Source of the DNA: Limnoperna fortunei
Lineage: Eukaryota > Mollusca > Bivalvia > Mytilida > Modiolidae
NCBI GenBank assembly: GCA_944474755.1
Contig: OX104112.1
Coordinates: 89,355,756 to 89,419,755 of the forward strand
Direction of reading: 5' to 3'
Length of the DNA: 64,000 bases
The notes below the pieces were generated by a model. That model saw only the letters and a program-made list of their open reading frames with translations. It was not told where the DNA came from and did no database searches. The translations under genes were made by a program, and so were the position numbers. Positions within the stretch are counted from its first letter, which is position 1. Each line of letters opens with the position of its first letter. Shown here one piece after another: positions 14,040-22,523 of the stretch.

Positions 14040-14260
14040 TCTCTCACCATGTTAATAGTTACCATTTATAACTAGCAATAAGATATTCAGTTTCAGTTAC
14101 CTAAAAGCAACAATAGCTACAGATTTTAAAACTGGATAATTTTATGCATACTGTATTCTAACAGTGTATTGATTTACTGTATTTTCGGCAGCCGTTATTG
14201 CAGTTTCATCTGTTAATACGCTATATCTGCTTGGTTTTGACATTTATTTGAATATTGTGT
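14040..14260 (-). pseudogene. Second Ig-like domain relic, duplicated unit
   Basis: The minus strand reads SKPSRYSVLTDETAIT, then NQYTVRIQYA, then a decayed FxVLxxxAxxAF segment. It aligns with the downstream half of the exon at 12900-13160. Flanks are also shared: the sequence around 13990-14060 resembles 12830-12900. The two therefore look like tandemly duplicated exon units about 1.15 kb apart. Confidence 0.4.
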
Positions 14261-16250
14261 TTTCTTCATACAATCGATACAAAAACATAACGAACGAGCT
14301 GTTTTCGTAAGATATCTTAAAGTGTATCAATATTCCTTGTGTAACCAAGTTGCAAGTTGAGAAAACTTTAGAAAAATGTTAAATGTCTTATTTTGACATG
14401 CAGTTTGCACGATGAGCAAAGCATTAATAAAATAAAAGTAAAAAGGGTCCGATGGTACATTGAACTTTCCAAATGTTGAACAATGGTGTTATGAAAAAGT
14501 TCTCTACGACGTTAAATATGCGTGTTTGAAAAAGAAGACTCAAGCAAAAATAATATAATAAATAAAATGCATGTATACATATAAGAGGTATATTATTGCA
14601 ATAAACACTTCATAACATTTGACTTGTGAATGGTTATTGGATCAATTCAGTTTTTATGAATGCAAGTGACTACAACTTTATCAACGCAAAACACGTACAC
14701 AACTCTTGCTGCTAATAATTCTATTATCATAATGAGGATTTTTTTAAAAGTTTGATGCAATACCCTTATGCAAAAATTGCTATGTTTCCGTTAAAGTAAT
14801 GATTAAGTCACGTTAAAGGTATTCGGACGAAATAATGCCTACTTGTTTATTGTAATTTATTATTATCATTTTAAGTTTTGGAATTGATTGATGTGAAATA
14901 CTGAACCTTAAAAAAGTAAGAGATATCTGATTCATTCAACAATTTTGCAAACAATGTTAAAGGTAAATTTGCAGCGTATGGGTTAAATACAAGACGAAAC
15001 AGCAGTTACAGTCCATTACACTTTTTGCCAAATCTTTGGGTTTGCCTTTTGTGTTAACTAAATTTTGCAAACAAAAATATAGATTCTGGCAAAACGACCA
15101 CGCAATAGCAACATTGCAGTTTTTTCCTCATTTTAATTTTTACAAATAATTGTGACCCTGGCAAGACTAGACACAACTACCCAATAAAATTTATGTAGTA
15201 GTTTACAGGACTAAGAATTAGTATGCAATAACTAGGCTTTCGAATGGACACCAGGGCACGAATTCTAGACTCCTGTAACAATTCATTGGCATAACTTGAG
15301 GTGGTCCTACTGGTCGCCAAAAATCGTGTTACGTCTAGGTTTACGGCGTTATTATAGAAAAATCGACTACAAATACTTTTGGGTCTAACATGAAACTATA
15401 ATAATTGAAAAACCGCTGATGACTTTTTAATGAAATACATTTAACAATCATGCACTTTTAGTTATTATTCAAAACCCAGATTTATGTATTTTTAGGAATA
15501 CCTTGTATTCTATTTATCTGTGATACTTCTATTTATTCTAATATAAGCAAAACAGGAGAATTGTAAATAAGGTACATATATTCTGAACATAAAATTTGAA
15601 TATTGTTAAAATGTGTATGTTTCTTCAAAAACCAGTCGCAGTATTTGTTTCGCCACCAATTGAAAATGCTAATTATGGAACTAGTTTTATACAATATAAT
15701 TAACAGTATCTGAAACAAACACAACAAACACATCATGGACAAAGCCTCCAACCATTAGTGAAACAGCAACACCAATTGTCACAGGTTGCGGTAAGAATAA
15801 ATTAAAAAATGGTCTCATAAATTAATTTCTAACCATGTTAAATATTGTTGAAGAAGTCAATATTCTCATATATTACGCTGACTGAATATAGAACTATGGC
15901 AGGTGTAATAGCTACGGCATACTTACTGTAACAGGTGGTAAGACATTTGTTATAGATAGGTCAGGTTTATGGTAAGATTAAGACTTGCTTTAAAAAGATT
16001 AAAAAAATTGTGGGAACCATACCAGACTTACCATATTTGAAAGTAATAATGTTTCTGAACAGCCAGATGTAATGCAGTTGATGAAGCAGTTTCTACTGAC
16101 AGTCCTCCTATATAATTAGCTTTGACTTGTCTGATGCAATATTAATGTCATGTCGTGAAACCTAAAGTATACTTGTAAGTTTAACATGTGGTTTAATATA
16201 TTTAAATATTTAAATATTTAAATATTCAATTAGATCCCTTTACACTATAT
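14261..16250. other. Intergenic or intronic DNA, weak exon-like traces
   Basis: No intact gene. On the minus strand, donor-like GTAAGT sites near 16025 and 15930 follow short open stretches that could be further Ig exon fossils, but the residues are too few to call. An AT-rich palindromic run (TTTAAATA repeats) lies at about 16193-16225. Confidence 0.35.
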
Positions 16251-16387
16251 GTTATTCCGGTCTTAGACAGGGTATATAATGTCACATTCACGGCTTAGGA
16301 TTTATATTCCATGAGCCGAAGGCGAATGGAATATACGTCCTAAGCCGTGAATGTGACATTATATACCCTGTCTAAGACCGGAATAAC
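16251..16387. repeat. 61-bp-arm palindrome (foldback)
   Basis: The left arm 16251-16311 and right arm 16327-16387 are reverse complements at 59 of 61 positions (outer ends GTTATTCCGG and CCGGAATAAC). They are separated by only 15 nt, which can themselves pair (GCC-gaa-GGC). The structure would extrude as a cruciform or fold as a long RNA hairpin. It sits 50 bp left of the Ngaro element and is not part of its repeats. It is probably the end or whole of a foldback/MITE element; a hairpin RNA locus is possible but unsupported. Confidence 0.9.
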
Positions 16388-16437
16388 TATTATATTATAG
16401 CTCACACCTTAAATTAGGAATATTTAACGGGAAAAAC

Positions 16438-16675
16438 AAATTAGAAATAATGTTTTTATTGATGTTTATACTAATATTTCGCCAGATAATCACTTTTCAG
16501 CACTGTGGTTAGCAGCGCCGCTGCGTCAATAACTTTTCATCGAGGGAGGTTTACTTTTCTTTTTTCTGTTAGAAAATTTCCCACGGTATCACTGACACAC
16601 GTGCACGACATTAACGATTATAGATAGGGTCTACCGTCAGTTTTAGTTTGACTATCCGAGTGTTAGCAAGTTTTT
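16438..16675 (+). repeat. Ngaro split repeat A1 (238 bp)
   Basis: Identical by eye to 21455-21692. It begins AAATTAGAAATAATG and ends in a T run 4 bp before the gag ATG, so it probably supplies the promoter and the 5' untranslated leader of the element. Confidence 0.93.
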
Positions 16676-16679
16676 TGAA

Positions 16680-17897
16680 ATGCCTCCAAGAAAAACGAAA
16701 AGTACCTACAAACGTAATTCCACGATTACTGGCAATTTCGTTGATTTATCATTGGACGAAGTGCGTGACCAGTTACGTAAACAGGGAATTCGACCTCCTC
16801 CATCGTTTACGAAGGAACAATTATTAGAGCTTTTAAGTGAAAATAAGGAGCGAGACGCCGACTTGCCTTCATTAAATATGGTATGTGCTGAACTTAAAAA
16901 ACTTCAACAGACTGTTGCCGCACAAGGGGAATCAATTAGGTCTATTGTTCACCCAGGTTCAAGCGATAGGAATACCGAAATAACTCCAATGCCTCAGCCT
17001 CAGGACAATAATATAGTAACAAACGGACTGGTACAAGCTTCTTCGGTGGAACCAGGCATAGGGCAGGTAGGGCATGCAATATCGCCCATGCGAATATCAG
17101 CGGGAATGTTTCCACACATTCAAACAATATCGCCTGCTGTTAGAAGACAGATAATGGAAGGCAAGTATATTAATTTGGCAACTTTATTAAATAGTACTGA
17201 AAACCACCAAGATTACAAAACTATTAATGAAGCTGACGGTTCAGTCATACTGGTAAAAAACAAAGATCCTCGCCTTCAACGAAACCTGTCTTTACATGAG
17301 TTTATTGAAGCATTTAACATTTACAAGAATGTAATTTGTGAAAATCAAGCCAGAAGAGTGGAATTCGATATGTACCTACAAGACATCATCGAAATGGCTA
17401 CTAAGTTTAAGGGTCCCGTTTTCTACGAATACCACAAAGAATTCGCAAAGAAAGCAGCGGCAATTAAACAAATACATGGTTTAGCAGTGGATTGGTCTAT
17501 TCGAGACGAAAAATTGTACTCTACAATTACCGGAGGTCAATCAGTGATAGCATGTGAAACATGTGGCAGCTATATGCATGCTAGCCAAGCATGCCCGGCC
17601 TTTTATTCGCAAAGTCAATTCATGAATCGCTCTTGGCGTGCGCCCGGTCAATCACCGCAACAAAGACCTACAATGACCAATGGGCGAGAGCAATTAAAAA
17701 CCGATATAAAGGGTCGTCCAGTGTTATATTATAGAGGAAAGGAAGTTTGTAACAATTTCTTAGCAGGCAATTGCTATCGGCAGAAATGTACATTAGCACA
17801 TGTTGACACTAAACTGTTGTCTAGTACGGAACCCAATAAGAGCACTGATCTAACTAGCACAAGCGGTACAAAGCAATCTGCTACTACTAGCAAATGA
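16680..17897 (+). CDS. Ngaro ORF1, Gag-like nucleic-acid-binding protein (405 aa)
   Basis: This probably coats the element RNA. It opens with a basic N-terminus (MPPRKTKSTYKR), then a SAP-like helix-turn-helix stretch around residues 20-55 (LSLDEVRDQLRKQGI...KEQLLELL). A proline/glutamine-rich linker follows, then a conserved globular region (about 125-280). Two zinc motifs end the protein: CETCGSYMHASQAC, a CX2CX4HX4C knuckle at about 293-306, and a C-X7-C-X4-C-X3-H finger at about 358-375. The ATG lies 4 bp after repeat A1. The frame closes with TGA followed by CTAG, a known leaky stop context, and the next residues in the same frame look like the start of the polymerase. Confidence 0.88.
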   Translation: MPPRKTKSTYKRNSTITGNFVDLSLDEVRDQLRKQGIRPPPSFTKEQLLELLSENKERDADLPSLNMVCAELKKLQQTVAAQGESIRSIVHPGSSDRNTEITPMPQPQDNNIVTNGLVQASSVEPGIGQVGHAISPMRISAGMFPHIQTISPAVRRQIMEGKYINLATLLNSTENHQDYKTINEADGSVILVKNKDPRLQRNLSLHEFIEAFNIYKNVICENQARRVEFDMYLQDIIEMATKFKGPVFYEYHKEFAKKAAAIKQIHGLAVDWSIRDEKLYSTITGGQSVIACETCGSYMHASQACPAFYSQSQFMNRSWRAPGQSPQQRPTMTNGREQLKTDIKGRPVLYYRGKEVCNNFLAGNCYRQKCTLAHVDTKLLSSTEPNKSTDLTSTSGTKQSATTSK

Positions 17898-19497
17898 CTA
17901 GCTTCGACGCCGTTAAATCTTGAATCATTTGGTTACGAACTTATCCGGATTCCGATTTCGTACACAAATTTATTGAAGGTTTACGTAATGGTTTTTTCAC
18001 CGGTTTATGTGAGTTGCCTAAAGTATCTTTGGAGTGTAAAAATCTTTTATCAGCGTCAAAATATCCAGATGATGTCACAAGACTAATTTTTTCCGAACTA
18101 GAAAAGGGCTATATTATAGGTCCTTTTGTCAAGCCGCCGTTCGTAACATATAGAGTAAGTTCGATTGGCATCGTAGAAGGCAAATACTCTAAACAGAAAA
18201 GGCTAATTTTAGATTTGTCCGCCCCCCATAACAACAGTGAACATTTCAGTATGAATGATTTAATAGATAAAGATGAATTTTCCTTAACGTATGTGAAAAT
18301 AAACGATGCTATTAGCATTATAAACAAACTGGGTCGTAAAACTTTACTGTGTAAATGCGATATTACCGACGCTTTCAAATTAATCCCATTACATCCAGAT
18401 TTATGGGGATTCTATGGTATGAAGTGGAACGGAAGCTATTTCTTTTACACACGCCTGGCGTTTGGTTCGAGGTCAAGCCCCAAGATATTTGATCAGTTAT
18501 CTCTAGCAGTTTGCTGGATACTAAAAACAATTATGGTCTAAACAATATTTTACATTTATTAGACGATTTTTTATTAATTTGTAGTCCGAACAGTAATGCT
18601 ATCAGTCAAACGGCTACCTTTCTGCGTGTTTTCGAAAAGTTAAATATACCGTTAAATCCAGGTAAAACAGTTGGACCTTCTACATCATTAGAGTATTTAG
18701 GAATTGTTCTCGATACAGTAGACATGATTGCAAAATTACCTAAAGATAAACTTTGTCGTATTCGAGAGATGCTATCTAAATTTCTCTATAGAAGAACTTG
18801 TACTAAACGTGAGTTGTTAAGTGTATTATGTCACTTGAATTATGCTTGTAAAGTAATTGTACCAGGACGTTCATTTGTTTCTTACCTTTTGACAATTGCA
18901 CATTCCGTTCAAGAACTTCACTACCATGTTACCTTGACAGCCGGTTGCAGAGAAGACATGGCTATGTGGTATCAATATCTTCAACAATGGAATGGGGTAT
19001 CGTTCTTTCTCGAAGACGATGTTATAACTTCCTCAAATTTTCACCTTTTTACTGACGCGAGTTCTAAGATTGGATACGCGGGTTATTTCCAAGGTCGATG
19101 GTTTCAAGGTAAATGGTGTGATCAACTTAATGCCGATATCGGAAAAAACATGTCTATGGCTTATTTAGAATTGTACCCAATTGTTATTTCCGCAATACTA
19201 TGGGGAAAAGAATGGTCTCAAAAACGTATACTGTTTTATTGTGATAATATGTCAACAGTTCAAATTATAAACAAAGGTCGATCAAAATGTCAATGTATTA
19301 TGTCTTTGATGCGGCGTTTAACATGGTGTACATTTGTAAATAATTTTGTTATGCATGCAGTACATGTTCCGGGAAAGGAAAATAACATTGCCGACGCTCT
19401 TTCTCGTTATCAGATGGACCGCTTCAAGAAATTAGCAGTGGACGCTTCGCAGACTCCATGCCCTTGCCCACCTCACTCCGAAATAGTTTGGAGTTAA
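17898..19497 (+). pseudogene. Ngaro polymerase: reverse transcriptase plus RNase H, two one-base frame shifts
   Basis: The N-terminal stretch (17898-17939) is in the gag frame directly after the stop (STPLNLESFGYEL). At about 17939 homology moves to the -1 frame (YPDSDF...GFFTG), and at an A5 run (18523-18527) it moves -1 again, continuing to 19497. RT motifs: RLILDLS; motif A KCDITDAF; FGSRSSPKIFDQL; and the catalytic LLDDFLLI at about 18560, with Leu in place of the usual Tyr before Asp-Asp. RNase H acidic positions: LFTDASS, LELYP, FYCDNMS and NNIADALSR. No internal stop apart from the shifts was found. The shifts may be mutations, sequence error in homopolymers, or (the second) ribosomal slippage. 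Confidence 0.8.
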
Positions 19498-20477
19498 AAG
19501 AAACAGTACATCATTTCGTTAACAACTGTGTGAACACGAATACAAGGAATGTGTATTCTATTGGATTTAAGTGTTTTATCAATTTCTGTTCTTTACATAT
19601 TAATGGATGTAATATGTCAAGTGTAATGTTGAATGTTAGTGAGGATTTATTGTTATATTTCGTAGCACATTGTCAATCAGTGTTAAAATTGAAATACTCT
19701 ACCATTAAGTTGTATCTAGCAGGAATTCGTTTTTATGGAATTAATTCTTATGGTGTTAACCCTTTGTGTGATAAGAACGGCAATAACCTGGTGCGTTTAG
19801 ATAATATGTTAATGGGAATTAAAAAGTTTGATACCAAACCTATAAAACAGAAGCTACCAATTACAATTGACATATTGTGTAAAATACATAAGCGTTTAGC
19901 TGATAGATTACTCGGAATACACACCGACTTAACGATTCAAACAGCATGTACATTAGCGTTTTATGGTTTTCTCAGATGCAGCGAGTTTACCTGCAGAAAC
20001 ACTTTTAATCCTACTGTAAATTTATGTATAGAGGATGTCAACTTTGTTTCCGATAATGAAGTCGTGGTGAATTTAAATGCTTCGAAAACAGATGCTTTTC
20101 GACGGGGAATACCTATTTCTTTATTTAAGATGAACAATAACATTTGTCCGTACAAACAGTTACACAAGTTTATGGACTTCCGAAAGTGCCAAAAAGCCAA
20201 GCAGACTGATTCACTTTTTATAGATGAAGCTGGATTACCGCTAACTAGGAATGGTTTTATTAATAAGTTAAAAACTATTTTAACTGCCTTAGGATTCAAT
20301 GAACAGCTTTATAGTGGCCATTCTTTCCGTTCCGGAGCAGCCACAACAGCTAGCTCATCTGGTGTTGAAGACAGCATGATACAAACTTTGGGAAAGTGGA
20401 AATCGGGTTGTTTCCGCCGATACGTCAGAACTTCTAAATATGATATTAAAAAAGCTCTGGAGAAACTGTCGCGATGA
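19458..20477 (+). CDS. Ngaro tyrosine recombinase (339 aa)
   Basis: Integrates the circular DNA copy by site-specific recombination, replacing the DDE integrase of LTR elements. It has an N-terminal SAM-like/core-binding region, then the catalytic domain: first Arg in YGFLRCSEF, the H-x-x-R box in SGHSFRSGAATTA, and the nucleophile Tyr in CFRRYVR near the C-terminus. The R-H-R-Y set is thus complete. The ATG lies 40 bp inside the 3' end of the RT/RNase H frame in another register, an overlap also seen in related elements. The frame is intact. Confidence 0.92.
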   Translation: MPLPTSLRNSLELKETVHHFVNNCVNTNTRNVYSIGFKCFINFCSLHINGCNMSSVMLNVSEDLLLYFVAHCQSVLKLKYSTIKLYLAGIRFYGINSYGVNPLCDKNGNNLVRLDNMLMGIKKFDTKPIKQKLPITIDILCKIHKRLADRLLGIHTDLTIQTACTLAFYGFLRCSEFTCRNTFNPTVNLCIEDVNFVSDNEVVVNLNASKTDAFRRGIPISLFKMNNNICPYKQLHKFMDFRKCQKAKQTDSLFIDEAGLPLTRNGFINKLKTILTALGFNEQLYSGHSFRSGAATTASSSGVEDSMIQTLGKWKSGCFRRYVRTSKYDIKKALEKLSR

Positions 20478-20510
20478 TTTGTAAATAGTTGATATATTGT
20501 AATACCTCCC

Positions 20511-20628
20511 ACCTGTGTTCTTTGTAAGCAAATTGTTGATCTTGTTACATTGTTGTTAGGATTTTATAGTAGACTTTAACGATCAAGATCAACCCGTTTA
20601 TTTTAATTAGTTAAACAGAGAACACAGG
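20511..20628 (+). other. Nested stem-loop just after the recombinase stop
   Basis: The outer pair CCTGTGTTCT (20511-20520) with AGAACACAGG (20619-20628) encloses the inner pair GTTGATCTTG (20534-20543) with CAAGATCAAC (20584-20593). The structure begins 34 bp after the stop codon, between the coding region and repeat B1. A role in RNA 3' processing or circular-intermediate formation is inference. Confidence 0.7.
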
Positions 20629-20724
20629 CTACTTCTGAGCACACCATCACAATCTTACTTCTTTTCATTTTGGGGGCACTCGACATTCACTTGGGCTGGT
20701 AACACGTTTCATATCTTGTTTGGG

Positions 20725-21458
20725 CAGTATTATGTTAGGCCAACATATTATTCCCCCAAAATGTTCTTTCCTGAGACATTACTGTGTCCCGCACATAATC
20801 GGATTTAGGCATCGCTCTGATTGCTTTTCAGCTCAGTCCTCGTGGGTCTACCTTAAACAAGTTTTCGGTACCACTTGGAAGTCAGTCGATACCATATCCC
20901 TCAGGAATTGCTTACCAAGGCACTCTGGGTCAAGAAGTCTGGTGACTACTACACCTTCGTGTCAGCTCGGTCACCCTACGTAGGCGCATTCTACTTGCAG
21001 TAATGTGCCTAACTCAGATACAGTGTTTTTGGTAGCATATTATACTTAGTTATCCGAGAGCATATTTTTTGTCTTGTGACAATGGAAGTAACATACTATC
21101 GATAAATTCTATTAATAGTAGGTTGCTTGAGAAAAAATTCCACTCTGCATTGCACACAATTTGCCACGCGAATTGCTCGGAGTATTAAGTATAATTAGTT
21201 TTCGCAACATGGCGTGTTACCCGTTTTCAGCCCAAATAATTCAGATATTGTTGAATAAATAATTTAATTCATAATCGTGTAATTTATTGAAGCTTATAGT
21301 TTGTGCACTCAGTTTATCACAATGGAATTTTAGGAAGTGTCAAGGTTACACATGGTTTAATTACACTGGTCATAAATCACACCGATCGTCTGCATCATTC
21401 GAATCTGAAGTTGTTTAAGGTCATTGAGGTCAACTTTAAGAAATATGGTTGTATAAAT
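20725..21458 (+). repeat. Ngaro split repeat B1 (734 bp)
   Basis: A direct copy of 21790-22523 with about four substitutions. Its last four bases, AAAT, are shared with the start of A2. The 87- and 83-codon open frames inside the two B copies are translations of repeat DNA, not genes. Confidence 0.93.
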
Positions 21459-21692
21459 TAGAAATAATGTTTTTATTGATGTTTATACTAATATTTCGCC
21501 AGATAATCACTTTTCAGCACTGTGGTTAGCAGCGCCGCTGCGTCAATAACTTTTCATCGAGGGAGGTTTACTTTTCTTTTTTCTGTTAGAAAATTTCCCA
21601 CGGTATCACTGACACACGTGCACGACATTAACGATTATAGATAGGGTCTACCGTCAGTTTTAGTTTGACTATCCGAGTGTTAGCAAGTTTTT
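21455..21692 (+). repeat. Ngaro split repeat A2 (238 bp)
   Basis: Identical by eye to A1, abutting B1 with a 4-bp overlap. A spacer of 97 bp (21693-21789) follows. It contains GATGGTGTGCTCA (21727-21739), the reverse complement of 20636-20648 upstream of B1. Confidence 0.93.
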
Positions 21693-21789
21693 GCCCACCT
21701 GCCACCCCTTTCACCTCCTAAGATAAGATGGTGTGCTCAAATTCAGTGGAACATACTATGTTGCCAGGGTATTGATATGTTCGGCTTAT

Positions 21790-22523
21790 CAGTATTATGT
21801 TAGGCCAACATATTATTCCTCCAAAATGTTCTTTCCTGAGACATTACTGTGTCACGCACATAATCGGATTTAGGCATCGCTCTGATTGCTTTTCAGCTCA
21901 GTCCTCGTGGGTCTACCTTAAACAAGTTTTCGGTACCACTTGGAAGTCAGTCGATACCATATCCCTCAGGAATTGCTTACCAAGGCACTCTGGGTCAAGT
22001 AGTCTGGTGACTACTACACCTTCGTGTCAGCTCGGTCACCCTACGTAGGCGCATTCTACTTGCAGTAATGTGCCTAACTCAGATACAGTGTTTTTGGTAG
22101 CATATTATACTTAGTTATCCGAGAGCATATTTTTTGTCTTGTGACAATGGAAGTAACATACTATCGATAAATTCTATTAATAGTAGGTTGCTTGAGAAAA
22201 AATTCCACTCTGCATTGCACACAATTTGCCACGCGAATTGCTCGGAGTATTAAGTATAATTAGTTTTCGCAACATGGCGTGTTACCCGTTTTCAGCCCAA
22301 ATAATTCAGATATTGTTGAATAAATAATTTAATTCATAATCGTGTAATTTATTGAAGCTTATAGTTTGTGCACTCAGTTTATCACAATGGAATTTTAGGA
22401 AGTGTCAAGGTTACACATGGTTTAATTACACTGGTCATAAATCACACCGATCGTCTGCATCATTCGAATCTGAAGTGGTTTAAGGTCATTGAGGTCAACT
22501 TTAAGAAATATGGTTGTATAAAT
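21790..22523 (+). repeat. Ngaro split repeat B2 (734 bp), right end of element
   Basis: Matches B1 to the AAAT terminus. The sequence departs from B1/A2 immediately afterwards ('atttaag' here, 'tag' at the B1/A2 junction), which fixes the right end of the element. Confidence 0.93.

Larger units (their letters stand above)
5495..14260 (-). pseudogene. Decayed Ig-superfamily single-pass receptor gene
   Basis: Read on the minus strand, exon-like relics occur in a sensible order: Ig-domain pieces near 14.26-14.04, 13.16-12.90, about 11.02 and about 9.79 kb, a membrane-spanning exon at 8.91-8.79 kb, and a final exon at 5.51 kb. The Ig pieces share a pattern of the form xDxFAxLxC/TxxAN, typical of the second half of an Ig fold. 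Several carry stops or frameshifts and the membrane exon has an in-frame stop, so the locus is most likely a pseudogene or a set of duplicated exon fossils. The paralogous right copy (24.1-27.1 kb, plus strand) preserves the membrane exon, a tail exon and the last exon. Bivalves carry large, fast-evolving Ig receptor families; placement in one of them is inference. Confidence 0.5.
16438..22523 (+). mobile_element. Ngaro-type tyrosine-recombinase retrotransposon, 6086 bp, young
   Basis: The architecture is A1 - gag - RT/RNase H - tyrosine recombinase - B1 - A2 - spacer - B2, the split direct repeat layout characteristic of Ngaro elements within the DIRS order. A1 (16438-16675) and A2 (21455-21692) are identical by eye. 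B1 (20725-21458) and B2 (21790-22523) differ at about 4 of 734 positions, so the insertion is recent. There is no integrase or protease. The methyltransferase domain of DIRS/PAT elements and the hydrolase domain of some Ngaro elements are not seen. No target duplication is expected; the ends share the tetranucleotide AAAT, which is also the B1/A2 overlap. The polymerase frame carries two one-base shifts, so autonomy of this copy is uncertain. Confidence 0.93.

Noticed and set aside
20720..20983. Open frames of 87 and 83 codons repeated at 20720 and 21797
   Set aside because: They are identical translations of the non-coding B1 and B2 repeats of the Ngaro element.
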